DNA of 64,000 nt from Paraspadella gotoi (taxonomy: Eukaryota > Chaetognatha), in NCBI GenBank assembly GCA_051294375.1, contig CM119267.1, forward strand, positions 8,891,709 through 8,955,708. The letters are read 5' to 3'. The notes under the pieces were generated by a model that was given only the letters and a program-made list of their open reading frames with translations, made no database searches and was not told where the DNA came from. Shown here piece by piece: positions 20,705 through 31,499 of the stretch. The position numbers were made by a program, and so were the translations under genes. The number at the start of each line of letters is the position of its first letter. The stretch's first letter is position 1.

Positions 20705-23155
20705 AGAATCGACAGGGGCACAGAGGCCGTCGGTTTGAAACCTCCGGACGGGTCGGGGAAAACAACTCGTCGCTGAATACGTCGCCAGATGTGAGTTCGG
20801 AGTCGGCAGAAAGGAGATGAAGTCCACAAGAGGCGCAGCGAAAGTCGGGACTCCAGTAGAACCGTGAGCGGCCGACGGCCTGGCGCGCGCGCTGAAAAAA
20901 AAGTCAGACCGCCGCTCTGCCGCCGGCAAAAAGTTACGATAATGCTTTTTCCGGTCTGTTAATTCCCTCCCCCGACTACCTCCATCATCGTGGCGTCGTT
21001 CGTCCATCGTTGTACGTTCGTCATCGTCGTCTTTTTTAAAACAGACTTCCGCTTCTCACGCAGCGCGCCTAGTGACATAGCTATTCACTGACATATACTG
21101 ATCCACGTTTAGCAGACTTCCTTTTAATTCGTTTAAAATAAATGATTCCGGCTGCCGTTGTATTAGTGGTAATGTTATCTTCGTTCTATACGTACTTTGA
21201 GATCGTAACCGCACCTCTTTATGGTCATCTGGCTCTGTCAGTCAAGTCTATGACAGGTCCGCTTATCTTCCCTTTTTATACTCCAGGTTTCCAAATAATG
21301 TTTCCACTTTATTCTATTCATCTCAGTGGAAGCAGATCGGGTCTTCACAAATTGCAACAAACAGGGTCTTATTTGCCCTCTCATCATGTACACCTGGTCA
21401 GATCCCTCCCAGCCCCCTCCTCTCCCTCTCTCCCCCCCTTCTCTCGTCTCTTCTCTCTCTCTCTCTCTCCCCCCGCTCTCCCGACTCTTCCTATATATAT
21501 CTCCCCTCCAGTCCCCTTCCTCTCGCCGACACCTTCGCCCGTCCTCGGCCGATGTCGGACTTGCTTCAGATCATTTTTTTTTCGGAGATCGAAAAAAATT
21601 TTCTTCAATTTTGTGATCCGCGATGAAAAAGAGTTTTCACTTACTTTGTTCTTGTCTCTAATTTTTTTATATCGTGCTCTCCTATGATCACCGCCGTGCT
21701 TTTATATTTGCAACGACGGGACCAAAACCGGATGGGGATAGTGCGGAACATTCTCCGCTCATCACTCTCTCTCGTCTCTCTCTCTCATCTCCATCTCTCT
21801 TCTCCCCCTCTCTCATCTCTCTCCCTATATCTCCAGCTACCGGCGCCCTTACTTCCCGCCGCTCCCCGCCAAGCCGCATACCACAATACCTACCCCTGTG
21901 GCGAGCGCACCCAACGAGGAAACCCAGAAACAAAAACATTAACATACGGTCAGCAAATCGTTATGACCAACTGCCGGCGTGCGCGTTCTTCGACCATCTC
22001 CCCTTCGCCCCCCCCCCCAGACCGCACGAAACAACCCCTCCGCCAACACTTACCAAAAGCCCGAAACCTCTCGTCGCACCGTATCGTCTTTCGCACGTTT
22101 GTTTATTATTACATCCCAAAATAGTAAACCAAAAGCCTAAGGCTGCGCGTCGACGATGCTTAAAGAAACTCCCATTTTACCGGCAGCAGAGTACAAACCA
22201 GAGATTTTGCGAATAAATATGAGAGGTACAACAAAATTCGTCGTGGGTCATGACGCCATGACGGAAATCGAGGTCTGAGAACGTGAACCACGAGGACTCA
22301 GCCTGGCGAGGGGACGTGACCGAGGCGCGAGGGGGGGGGGCGGCTCAGAGCAAAGACGCGTAAATTTTAGAAGTCTCAGACACGATTGCTCGTGTTCGTT
22401 AATGCCGCCGGAAACAACTTCACGATAACGAAACTGCATCTTACTGACAATAATTTAATGAATTTTCGCGCATGAATAAACCTCTTTATACTCAAACTAA
22501 TTTTTATTACCTCTTTTTTTTTTCGCCTCCCTTACTCGATCGACCACCTTCAAAACAAGGTGAAGTCCAATCTGCCTTAATAATGTTGGTGTTACTTGTT
22601 TTGCACTTTCAACTCTACTCAAACTATTTGGACGATGTTTAAATAAAAGAAGCCTCAAAGACAAATACTTTATTCATGTAAGTTCTGTACAGATTAGAAG
22701 CCTGTAGTGAGCAAAGAGAAAAAAAATTAAAGCTCTCTCAACTCGCGTGCCAGAGGTTCGTGTGGCCGTGATCGCAAGACAAGCGTCAGAAAAATGACAT
22801 CTTTAAAGACCGCCACATGAAGTTCCCCCGGTTATGACAACTACAGTCCGTTCGGCATCAACTCCGGAGTTTCTCTTAACACTCTTATACATCCATCCAC
22901 AAACCAATAAAAAATTGAAAATCGGGAACCCCAAATGCAGTACTGTGACGAAACCCGAAAACGTAAGGCGTAATCTCAATTTATCTCACCCACAGCAGCC
23001 TTCACATAGTCCCGTTTCTCAACTAAAGCTCTCTCTTCCCGCGGGCGCACCGCTTCTTGATGGCTCTCTTCTCTCTCTCTACTCTTCTCTCTCTCCTTCT
23101 TCTCTCCTCTCTCTCGTAACTCGTCTCCCCCCTCTCATCCATTATTACCAATAAG
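20705..23155 (+). repeat. Direct tandem duplication D2, copy 1 (indel-rich)
   Basis: This matches 23,196-25,410 in the same orientation. Shared landmarks are gtcgccagatgtgagt, aaaaagttacgat-type text, ctgatccacgtt, gatccctcccagc-type text, gcgtaatttt and catccattattaccaa. Copy 1 has more inserted bases. Its segments opposite the 934-N and 109-N gaps of copy 2 are about 900 and 80 bp long. No recognisable gene lies in either copy. Confidence 0.93.
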
Positions 23156-23170
23156 CGTATCTCTCTCTTT

Positions 23171-23195
23171 NNNNNNNNNNNNNNNNNNNNNNNNN
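23171..23195. other. Assembly gap, 25 N, at the D2 junction
   Basis: Exactly 25 N placed between the two tandem D2 copies. Confidence 0.99.
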
Positions 23196-23758
23196 AGAAT
23201 GACAGGGACAGAGTCGGTGAAACCTCGGAGGTCGGGGAAAAAACTCGGTGAACGTCGCCAGATGTGAGTCGGAGTCGGAGAAAGAGAGAGTCAAAGAGGG
23301 GGAGTCGGAGAAGTGAGGGCGACGCCTGGGGGGAAAAAAGTCAGGCGCCTGCGCGGAAAAATTACGATTATGCTTTTTTCCGGCTGTTAATTCCTCCCCC
23401 GACTCTCCATCATCGGGGTCGTCGTCATCGTTGTCGTCGTCATCGTCTCTTTTTAAAACAGACTCCGCTCTCGCCGGGTGAATAGTATTCACTGAATACT
23501 GATCCACGTTAGAGACTTCCTTTTAATTGTTTAAATTAAATGATTCCGCTGGTGTATTAGTGGTAATGTTTCTTCGTTTATAGTATTGAGATGGAACCGA
23601 TCTTTATGGTCATTGGTCTGTCAGTCAGTCTATGACAGTCGTTTCTTCCCTTTTTATATCGGTTTCAATATTTCATTATTCTATTTTCATGGAGAGATGG
23701 GGCTTCAAAATTGAAAATCTTTTCCTGCTGTCAGATCCTCCCAGCTCTCTCTCTCTCT

Positions 23759-24692
23759 NNNNNNNNNNNNNNNNNNNNNNNNNNNNNNNNNNNNNNNNNN
23801 NNNNNNNNNNNNNNNNNNNNNNNNNNNNNNNNNNNNNNNNNNNNNNNNNNNNNNNNNNNNNNNNNNNNNNNNNNNNNNNNNNNNNNNNNNNNNNNNNNNN
23901 NNNNNNNNNNNNNNNNNNNNNNNNNNNNNNNNNNNNNNNNNNNNNNNNNNNNNNNNNNNNNNNNNNNNNNNNNNNNNNNNNNNNNNNNNNNNNNNNNNNN
24001 NNNNNNNNNNNNNNNNNNNNNNNNNNNNNNNNNNNNNNNNNNNNNNNNNNNNNNNNNNNNNNNNNNNNNNNNNNNNNNNNNNNNNNNNNNNNNNNNNNNN
24101 NNNNNNNNNNNNNNNNNNNNNNNNNNNNNNNNNNNNNNNNNNNNNNNNNNNNNNNNNNNNNNNNNNNNNNNNNNNNNNNNNNNNNNNNNNNNNNNNNNNN
24201 NNNNNNNNNNNNNNNNNNNNNNNNNNNNNNNNNNNNNNNNNNNNNNNNNNNNNNNNNNNNNNNNNNNNNNNNNNNNNNNNNNNNNNNNNNNNNNNNNNNN
24301 NNNNNNNNNNNNNNNNNNNNNNNNNNNNNNNNNNNNNNNNNNNNNNNNNNNNNNNNNNNNNNNNNNNNNNNNNNNNNNNNNNNNNNNNNNNNNNNNNNNN
24401 NNNNNNNNNNNNNNNNNNNNNNNNNNNNNNNNNNNNNNNNNNNNNNNNNNNNNNNNNNNNNNNNNNNNNNNNNNNNNNNNNNNNNNNNNNNNNNNNNNNN
24501 NNNNNNNNNNNNNNNNNNNNNNNNNNNNNNNNNNNNNNNNNNNNNNNNNNNNNNNNNNNNNNNNNNNNNNNNNNNNNNNNNNNNNNNNNNNNNNNNNNNN
24601 NNNNNNNNNNNNNNNNNNNNNNNNNNNNNNNNNNNNNNNNNNNNNNNNNNNNNNNNNNNNNNNNNNNNNNNNNNNNNNNNNNNNNNNNNNNN
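23759..24692. other. Assembly gap, 934 N
   Basis: Longest gap. It begins in a TC run and ends in a G run. The matching interval in D2 copy 1, about 21,425-22,325, is about 900 bp, so the missing sequence is probably already present there. Confidence 0.99.
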
Positions 24693-25267
24693 GGGGGGGC
24701 TAGAGCAAGACGCGTAATTTTAGAAAGTTAGAACGTTGCTCGTGTTCGTAATGGCCGGAAAACTTCATGAACTTGTTTACTCAATAATTTTAATGATTTT
24801 CGGCATGATAATTTATCGCCTTTACTCAACTAATTTTTTTCCTCTTTTTTTTTCGCTCCCTTCTCGATGACCACCTTCAAAACAGGTAAGTCAATTGTAT
24901 ATGTGGTGTTCTTGTTTGTTTCAATCATCAACTTTTGGGATGTTTAATAAAAGAGCCTCAAAGAAATATTATTATGTACGTTTGTACATGAGAGTGAGTG
25001 AGAAAGAGAAAAAAAATTAAGTCTGTCAACTCGGTGCAGAGGTTGTGTGGGGTCAAGACGGTCAGAAAAATGACATCTTTAAGACGCCATGAAGTTCCCG
25101 GTTTTGACACTACAGTTTTGGCATCAACTCGGAGTTTTCTTACCAATTAAATTTCCAACAATAAAAATGAAAATCGGGACTGAGTATGACGAACGAAAAA
25201 CGAAGGCGTAATCCATATCTCACCAGAGCCTTACAAGTCCCGTTTCTCAACTAAAGCTCTCTCTTCC

Positions 25268-25376
25268 NNNNNNNNNNNNNNNNNNNNNNNNNNNNNNNNN
25301 NNNNNNNNNNNNNNNNNNNNNNNNNNNNNNNNNNNNNNNNNNNNNNNNNNNNNNNNNNNNNNNNNNNNNNNNNNNN
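25268..25376. other. Assembly gap, 109 N
   Basis: Flanked by ctctcttcc and gtctccccc. The same flanks enclose about 80 bp of TC-rich sequence at about 23,041-23,122. Confidence 0.99.
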
Positions 25377-25451
25377 GTCTCCCCCCTCCTCATCCATTAT
25401 TACCAAAGCGTTATGACTGTCGAATGAAAAAGCCTCGATGCCGGATTCAAT

Positions 25452-25550
25452 ATGGCCGCCGCGATTTTTGCCGCCGAAATGTATCCGGATCGAGGTCGTC
25501 GTCGTCGTCTGGAGACCCTAATTTTTCGAATCCCTCGTGAATATTTTTGA
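25452..25550 (+). CDS. Short ORF, 32 codons, ATGGCCGCC start; unknown
   Basis: The ATG lies in CAATATGGCCGCCGCG, close to the YY1-type CAANATGGCGGC motif. The product begins MAAAIFAAEMYPDRG, passes a CGT-encoded Arg run and stops at TGA. It sits just past the right edge of D2. It could be an upstream ORF, the start of a first exon, or chance; no family is recognised. Confidence 0.15.
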   Translation: MAAAIFAAEMYPDRGRRRRLETLIFRIPREYF

Positions 25551-25759
25551 GATTTAAGTTTGGGTGGCGCTTTGAGCGTCATTGGGAGAAAGAGGAGGAG
25601 GAAGAGGAGGATAGGGGAGGAGCTCTGGGACGGAAGAACAAGAATCGTGTCTTTCCTCCTTTTTTTGCCTGAATTTTCGTTAAAAATTCGAATTTCACTG
25701 TCGATCCCATCAGCCAAGCCAATTCTTTCTTTTCCCGCCTTTTCCAACCATCCTGGCCT

Positions 25760-25870
25760 CTTCCAACATTTCTTGCCACATCAAATACTCTTTGCCGCTT
25801 CCAATTCTCTTTGCCACTTCCAATACTCTTTGCCACTTCCAATACTCTTTGCCACTTCTAATACTCTTTG
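25760..25870 (+). repeat. Minisatellite, 19-bp unit, cut by a gap
   Basis: Five to six tandem units of ctctttgccacttccaata with few substitutions, the last interrupted by a 242-N gap. In one frame the array reads as a repeating Leu-Pro-Leu-Pro-Ile-Leu-Phe-type peptide, but there is no support for translation. Confidence 0.93.
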
Positions 25871-26112
25871 NNNNNNNNNNNNNNNNNNNNNNNNNNNNNN
25901 NNNNNNNNNNNNNNNNNNNNNNNNNNNNNNNNNNNNNNNNNNNNNNNNNNNNNNNNNNNNNNNNNNNNNNNNNNNNNNNNNNNNNNNNNNNNNNNNNNNN
26001 NNNNNNNNNNNNNNNNNNNNNNNNNNNNNNNNNNNNNNNNNNNNNNNNNNNNNNNNNNNNNNNNNNNNNNNNNNNNNNNNNNNNNNNNNNNNNNNNNNNN
26101 NNNNNNNNNNNN
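25871..26112. other. Assembly gap, 242 N
   Basis: Bounded on the left by the 19-bp minisatellite and on the right by a TC run, so the missing sequence is probably tandem repeat. Confidence 0.99.
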
Positions 26113-26953
26113 TCTCTCTCTCTCTCTTTATTTTGATCTGCCCTCCCCGTCGCCTCAATGGCTTACAGAATTCAATTTCCTTCTCATACAAAATGCAGCG
26201 GCGACGACGACGACGACAATGACGACGAAGACGACGACGACGTTTTTTAAAGAAAGATAGAATTTTCGGGGTTAGGGTAGAAAAGAAAACGGTTGATTTG
26301 TTCGTTATCTTTATCTTGGCTTTTCTTTTTCTTTTTCTTTTTATCTTTCTTTGGATCAGTAGCATCCCTCCTGACTTCCTTCGCTTTCGGTCTCTTCATT
26401 CAAGAACTCCCTTTCTTTCCTCTCTCACTTTCCCTTTTTCTTTTTCCTCCCTTTTTTTTTGTTTACTCTTCCTCTCTTTTGTCGGTTTAGCGAAGAGAGA
26501 AGGGAAAAGGTTTGTTTTGAGATCATGGGAGCGGAGAGAGGGCGCCGGATTTGGGAGAGCCAAGGTGGGAGGTGGGTAAGGAGTGTCAGATGATGCGGCT
26601 TTGGGCGATGAAGGGTGATGGAATGTTGTCGGTGGTGAAATTCCGATGGAAGAGGGTGAAAAAGTGTGGAAGGAAATAGAGTGAGAATTCCTCGGGGAGG
26701 GATTACAGAATACGGCGTGTTTTTGAAAATACGGGGTGGTTAAGGTAGTAAGTTTGTAAGTCTGTTGCCGAAATAATCCATAGGAGTGTCAATATCGATA
26801 GTTTTGATAGTCAAAAAGAAGAGGTGTGTGTGTCAGGACGAAGGGTTCTTGTGCCGGCAATTCCTCGAATCCACGATAACGAAGCCAACACAGATTCCCA
26901 GCCTCGTTTTCGGTTCATGAAGACACGAACTGATGTCGATCGATGAATTATTG
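26113..26953 (+). other. Unique sequence with GAC runs and a pyrimidine belt; no gene seen
   Basis: GAC/GACGA runs occur near 26,200-26,240 and a pyrimidine belt at 26,290-26,490. From 26,500 to 26,950 the sequence is ordinary with no frame or regulatory cluster that I can support. Confidence 0.45.
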
Positions 26954-27000
26954 ATGACGACGACGACGGTGATGACGACGACGACGACGACGACGACGAC
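26954..27000 (+). repeat. (GAC)n triplet repeat, about 47 bp
   Basis: About 15 GAC units with one ggtgat interruption. It is the clearest member of a recurring GAC/GTC triplet class in the window (also near 15,434, 17,347, 47,823 and 48,535). Confidence 0.95.
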
Positions 27001-27101
27001 TTACTCCAAGCCCGTCGGACAAACAGACGGCGAAAATTGCTAAAATCAGAAATGCATTTGAAAGTCGAACTTTGCTCCTCATCGCGGAATTTGATTATCG
27101 G

Positions 27102-27137
27102 TGCGCAGGCGCGGAAGAGGAATCCAAGATGGCCGCC
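27102..27137 (+). promoter_or_regulatory. NRF1-like + ETS-like + YY1-like promoter cluster
   Basis: TGCGCAGGCGCG (27,102-27,113) is a close match to the NRF1 palindrome. CGGAAG (27,112-27,117) is an ETS core. CAAGATGGCCGCC (27,125-27,137) resembles the YY1 motif, which in animal promoters commonly lies just downstream of the transcription start in this orientation. All three in 36 bp, in one order, is unusual for this repeat-rich DNA. It suggests a plus-strand, TATA-less promoter. Motif-based inference only. Confidence 0.5.
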
Positions 27138-27272
27138 TCCATTGAAAAGGCGGAGGGAGGAGAATTGAGCGGGAAAAAGAAATGTGCGATTTTCTTTCTG
27201 ATAATCTTTTCCTTTTCTTTTTCCGTCTCGTTCGAAGTCTTTTTCCTTCTTTTTCGAGAGGAATGCTCATAA
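27129..27272 (+). CDS. Candidate 47-residue membrane microprotein
   Basis: The ATG is inside the YY1-like motif, in a good initiation context (CCAAGATGG). The product begins MAASIEKAEGGELSGKKK, a soluble 18-residue head. A hydrophobic stretch of about 24 residues follows, starting CAIFFLIIFSF and containing one Glu, and the tail is REECS before TAA. A single-pass, tail-anchored layout is possible. No donor site is obvious inside it, so it would be a one-exon microprotein or a truncated first exon. The hydrophobic part is encoded by a T-rich stretch, which could give this by chance. No family is recognised. Confidence 0.25.
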   Translation: MAASIEKAEGGELSGKKKCAIFFLIIFSFSFSVSFEVFFLLFREECS

Positions 27273-27309
27273 AGGGTCCCCGTCGGCCCCTATTCTATTT
27301 GTAGTTTAC

Positions 27310-27678
27310 NNNNNNNNNNNNNNNNNNNNNNNNNNNNNNNNNNNNNNNNNNNNNNNNNNNNNNNNNNNNNNNNNNNNNNNNNNNNNNNNNNNNNNNNNNN
27401 NNNNNNNNNNNNNNNNNNNNNNNNNNNNNNNNNNNNNNNNNNNNNNNNNNNNNNNNNNNNNNNNNNNNNNNNNNNNNNNNNNNNNNNNNNNNNNNNNNNN
27501 NNNNNNNNNNNNNNNNNNNNNNNNNNNNNNNNNNNNNNNNNNNNNNNNNNNNNNNNNNNNNNNNNNNNNNNNNNNNNNNNNNNNNNNNNNNNNNNNNNNN
27601 NNNNNNNNNNNNNNNNNNNNNNNNNNNNNNNNNNNNNNNNNNNNNNNNNNNNNNNNNNNNNNNNNNNNNNNNNNNNNN
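27310..27678. other. Assembly gap, 369 N
   Basis: Begins about 35 bp after the stop of the candidate microprotein, so any downstream exon may be hidden. Confidence 0.99.
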
Positions 27679-27797
27679 CCCAAAAAACAGAATAACAACG
27701 ACGATGACTACGAGCGAAGATCTCAGAGGGGCAGTGGAAAAGAAAATTGCCTCCTGGGAAATGAAGGAAGCGAAAGACGACGGGGAAGAATCGATGG

Positions 27798-27903
<106 letters not shown>

Positions 27904-28126
27904 GGTGGCATAATCTAAATGATACAATCGTTATTTCTAAGAAAATATTAAATGACTTTTTTCTTTTTCTTTTTAATTGTGACAATTTCAGACGCTGTTT
28001 CTCCTGTTCCTGATGTTCTAATTTTCGTTGCTCTTCGTAGACAATCATCTGCTTTTGTCTGAGACGTTTACTGCTTTTGTCGTGAAGGACGTTAAAAAGA
28101 AAGATGAAGTCCTTGAATGTCCCCAG

Positions 28127-28230
28127 TCTCTCTCTGTCTCTCTCTCTCTCTCTCTCACTCTCACTCTCTCTGTCTCTCTCTCTCTCTGTCTCTCTCTCTC
28201 ACTCTCTCTCTCACTCTCTCTCTCTCTCAA
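28127..28230 (+). repeat. Interrupted (TC)n tract
   Basis: About 100 bp of TC with regular TG and AC interruptions, followed by pyrimidine-rich sequence to 28,330. Confidence 0.95.
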
Positions 28231-28399
28231 TCGCCCTCTTTCTCTTCCTCCCCTTTTCTTTCTCTCCTTCACCCTCGCCAAACCTTCCTCTCTTCTTTCT
28301 TATCTTGTTTATCTCTGTTTTCGCTTTTTACCAAGTTTTTTTGGCGAAGAGGTTTTGATTAACTTTTTCAAAGGTTTCCCCGTCTTTTGCCGAAGAGCA

Positions 28400-28960
28400 T
28401 AGGTGTTTGAGGTTTGTGGGTGGGTAAAGCGAAACATATCAGTATCTGTGACAAATTTTTTAGGATGTAAATATATATTGAAAACTATCCGGTGACAATT
28501 CGTCTAAACATAGAATCGTGAATGGTATTTTTATAAGATTATAATATTTTTATAAAACTGAGAAACGTTTTGATTCCAAACGATTTAAGTTTATTAAATA
28601 TACATAGAATATATAATATTTTTATGCGATAAAAACTGTTTGGATCGAAGTGAGGAAGCTTTATAATTTTTAGCGAAACCAAAAAATAAAGATGACATAA
28701 AATGTTCACAGATTGAGACGAAGATTAGCGGAGAAGTCTTATGAATATCGTTTTAAAACAAACGCAATAAAACAAAAATAGAAAAGAGAATAAATAATTA
28801 ATAATAATTAAATTTAAGTCACATATATAATAACTCCTTTTTTCATCTCCTTTTATTCTCTTCTCGTTAAATTCACTCCTTTCTTAATTGGCTCGCTGAA
28901 CATTTTTTCCCCCGGTATTATTCAATTTAATTTCATATAAAACTGTTACCTACCTATCAC
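28400..28960 (+). other. AT-rich unique sequence; no gene seen
   Basis: Notably AT-rich, without microsatellites. The phrase tataatatttttat occurs twice (near 28,540 and 28,611). Frames are short. Confidence 0.5.
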
Positions 28961-29313
28961 CACCTTTCTTTAGTCCTGAGCCAATACCATATTCTTCAAA
29001 TGAACGAACCCTACCACCAGACGCAGCGATCCCATTAAAAAACCCTTCTCCCCCCCATTTCAAACTCTTTTCCTCCATTCGCGGCGTCGTCGTCGTAAAA
29101 AAAAGTCGTTTCCTCCTCAAAAACTCGTTTTCTTCCATCAATTCCCTTTTTTTTTTCTTCCTCCCCCCCACTACTCCCCCCCTTCTCCACCCGCTTCCAT
29201 CAACGCCACCTTCTACCCCCCCCCTCTCTCGCTCTCTCTTTCGTCTCCTTATTTCCTTCCGTTTCTTTTTCTGCGCCGCCGCCTTTTCAATTTCTTCGCC
29301 CGGTCGCCGCCCG

Positions 29314-29745
29314 ATGTTTCGAAGGAACGACGGGCGCCGCACCGCAACGCCGGGCGGAGCGACGGGAGACCACAAACCCCCCAACGTCGTGGAAAAAAAA
29401 GGGGGAGGAGGAAGTGAGCGCCCGCGAACGACGTGGTCGCGTCGGAAATTAGCGCCGTGGTCGTTAACGCTGCGGTTTGTGGACAAAGATGCCGCTTACG
29501 CCACCGTTGAAGCTGTCCTCTCTTCAAGCCTGCAAGACGCCCTGGATTGTCTGAAGACGACGGCGCAGCACTATGTCAACGTACTAATAAATAAAACGCC
29601 GAGTTCTGTTCGCCGGGGTTTTCATGGTTACACCGCCGTCTTCCGAAGCCGCCCGCCCACCATCGCCGCCGACCGCTCGTCGCTCGCCGCCCGGAAAAAG
29701 GATCGTCAGTCGAATCGAGCTTTTCAGATGCAGCGATACAGGCGG
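29314..29745 (+). CDS. Open frame of 144 codons running into a gap; unknown
   Basis: A plus-strand frame opens MFRRNDGRRTATPGG and continues, without simple repeats after residue 40, through a mixed segment including KDAAYATVEAVL and DALDCLKTTAQHYVNVLI before a basic stretch and the gap at 29,746. The residue mix of that middle part looks more protein-like than most frames here. However, the region is GC-rich and the opposite strand is also open, which weakens the case. No family is recognised. Confidence 0.18.
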
Positions 29746-30005
29746 NNNNNNNNNNNNNNNNNNNNNNNNNNNNNNNNNNNNNNNNNNNNNNNNNNNNNNN
29801 NNNNNNNNNNNNNNNNNNNNNNNNNNNNNNNNNNNNNNNNNNNNNNNNNNNNNNNNNNNNNNNNNNNNNNNNNNNNNNNNNNNNNNNNNNNNNNNNNNNN
29901 NNNNNNNNNNNNNNNNNNNNNNNNNNNNNNNNNNNNNNNNNNNNNNNNNNNNNNNNNNNNNNNNNNNNNNNNNNNNNNNNNNNNNNNNNNNNNNNNNNNN
30001 NNNNN
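29746..30005. other. Assembly gap, 260 N, leaving through (GA)n
   Basis: The right flank begins with a 33-bp GA run, so the gap ends inside a microsatellite. Confidence 0.99.
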
Positions 30006-30042
<37 letters not shown>

Positions 30043-30299
30043 GCTGATAATGGAATTTCTAATCCAGTCTCCAACGTTGAAAAGTAGTTTTGGTAAAAAA
30101 GGAAGAATAAAAAATAAAAAAATTCCCCGTAAGAAAAAAAAAGCGATTTCTGATTTGGGAACTGAGAGCTTGAGAGTTATATTGGTTCCCTCCTAATCCC
30201 GGGTTCCCCTTTCTTTTCGTTTCAGACACTCTCTTCTTTTCTTTCAATTTTTGGGAAAGGAAGTAACAGCAGTTGCTGGTAAAAAAAGCTGGTAAAATG

Positions 30300-30629
30300 T
30301 TATCTTCGAAAAATAGAATAAAAAAATAGCAAATAAAAAAGAAAAACACTAAAAAAGTGCCGACTAATCGGCCAGAATGAAAAATTTGCCATCGTCTTCA
30401 AACGAGCACAATAAATCCAAGGACGGGGGAATAAACCCTGTAACTTCAGCCACCATTTCTGGTCCATGGCCTTTTGGCTCCAAGAAACCGCGCCTTTCGC
30501 CTCCCCGCGTACTGCTATTGGTTTTTTTGGACCGAGAGTCTCTTCAAGGCCTCGGAGCCTTGGCTCCTTGGCTCCGGGAATTATGGCCCCTTCGCTCTGA
30601 GAATTATGGTCCCCCGGTTCGTAAAGCAT
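30300..30629 (-). CDS. Minus-strand ORF, 109 codons from first ATG; unknown
   Basis: The frame stays open for over 230 codons upstream to about 31,007, but the first ATG is at 30,627-30,629. The product begins MLYEPGDHNSQSEGAIIPG, continues with a mixed segment including WSQKAMDQKWWLKLQG, and ends in a hydrophobic, AT-encoded tail. No family is recognised. The upstream open part crosses a (GGC)n repeat read as poly-Arg on this strand. GC richness with both strands open makes chance likely. Confidence 0.12.
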   Translation of the reverse strand: MLYEPGDHNSQSEGAIIPGAKEPRLRGLEETLGPKKPIAVRGEAKGAVSWSQKAMDQKWWLKLQGLFPRPWIYCARLKTMANFSFWPISRHFFSVFLFYLLFFYSIFRR

Positions 30630-30726
30630 CGAGACGCTCTCCCGGCTCCTCCCTTTTCGCAGCCGGAAACGTCGGCCGGAGGTGCTGCCGCTTGTGAATG
30701 GTGTCGGCCGAGGGCGGGCGGCTTCG

Positions 30727-30753
30727 CGGCGGCGGCGGCGGCGGCGGCGGCGG
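30727..30753 (+). repeat. (GGC)9 triplet repeat in a GC-rich block
   Basis: About nine GGC units within GC-rich sequence at 30,620-30,770, which also holds an ETS-like gccggaaac. Together with the CCG repeat at 19,127 this is a second promoter-proximal-type triplet, but no gene is attached. Confidence 0.9.
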
Positions 30754-31288
30754 GCTGCGGTGTTTTGGAAGTCATCAGCGTGAAATGGCTCGACTGCAAC
30801 AAGCGACGCCGTAAGAGGCAGCCAAAACCAATTCAACTCTACTTTTAAGATCCGGTCGGAAATGGTGAATGAGGAAAGCGATGGTGCCGGGGATGAGGGC
30901 GGTAAGGGGGAAGACTGGTGACCTTGGAAGAACGGAATTGAAACTGGATAGCTGGGATGGATGGTGGATGTTGCCAAAATGAAGAAACTAGTTTGAAGGG
31001 TGTTCAAGAGAAAGCTTAGCAGTAAATGCTTCGGTATTTGCTGATACTGTGTAAAAGTTAAAGAATGGATAAGGAAGCGTTGGGTAAGGAAGATAACCCA
31101 AGGAGGAGGAAGGGACGAACGACAGAAGTGGTTGAAAAACCCCGGGCGACGTCGGCGACGCGTCGGGAAAAGAAAGAGCGACCGACGGCGTCGGGCGAAA
31201 GATTAAAGGGAGAAAAGGCTTCCGTCTTCGGCTCGCTTGTTTTCACTCGCTTGTCGGGCGAAAGTCAGGAAAGAGGAGAAGGAGATGA

Positions 31289-31420
31289 ATGTGTGTGGGA
31301 TTGGGGATTGGTTTCGGGAACAAGTTTGGGGATTGGGGGATTGGGTTGGGAACATTTGGGATTAGTTTCGGGATAAAGTTGGCGGGATTTGGATTGGAAC
31401 AGTTTGGGGATTGGGTAGAA
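31289..31420 (+). repeat. G-rich degenerate repeat containing a G-quadruplex motif
   Basis: A ggattgg-like word recurs about ten times. At 31,328-31,350 four G runs of 4, 5, 3 and 3 bases are separated by ATT, ATT and TT, satisfying the usual G3+N1-7 quadruplex pattern on the plus strand. On minus it would read as a Pro-Asn/Ile repeat, which I do not regard as coding. Confidence 0.8.
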
Positions 31421-31499
31421 CTTTTGTTTTTTTTTCGGTGGAAGAATATGAGTGAGATTGAATTTTTGCCCATAAAAGAGCAGAGCTCTGTTTAAAATT

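Larger units (their letters stand above)
23196..25410 (+). repeat. Direct tandem duplication D2, copy 2 (gapped)
   Basis: A cleaner but gapped version of 20,705-23,155. It contains gaps at 23,759-24,692 and 25,268-25,376 whose flanks match the two sides of continuous sequence in copy 1. It looks like the original scaffold sequence. Confidence 0.93.

Noticed and set aside
23632-24717. The longest apparent open frame, 361 codons.
   Set aside because: Almost all of it is the 934-N gap. The same applies to the long frames across 15,544-15,876, 18,377-19,012, 27,310-27,678 and 40,083-40,636.
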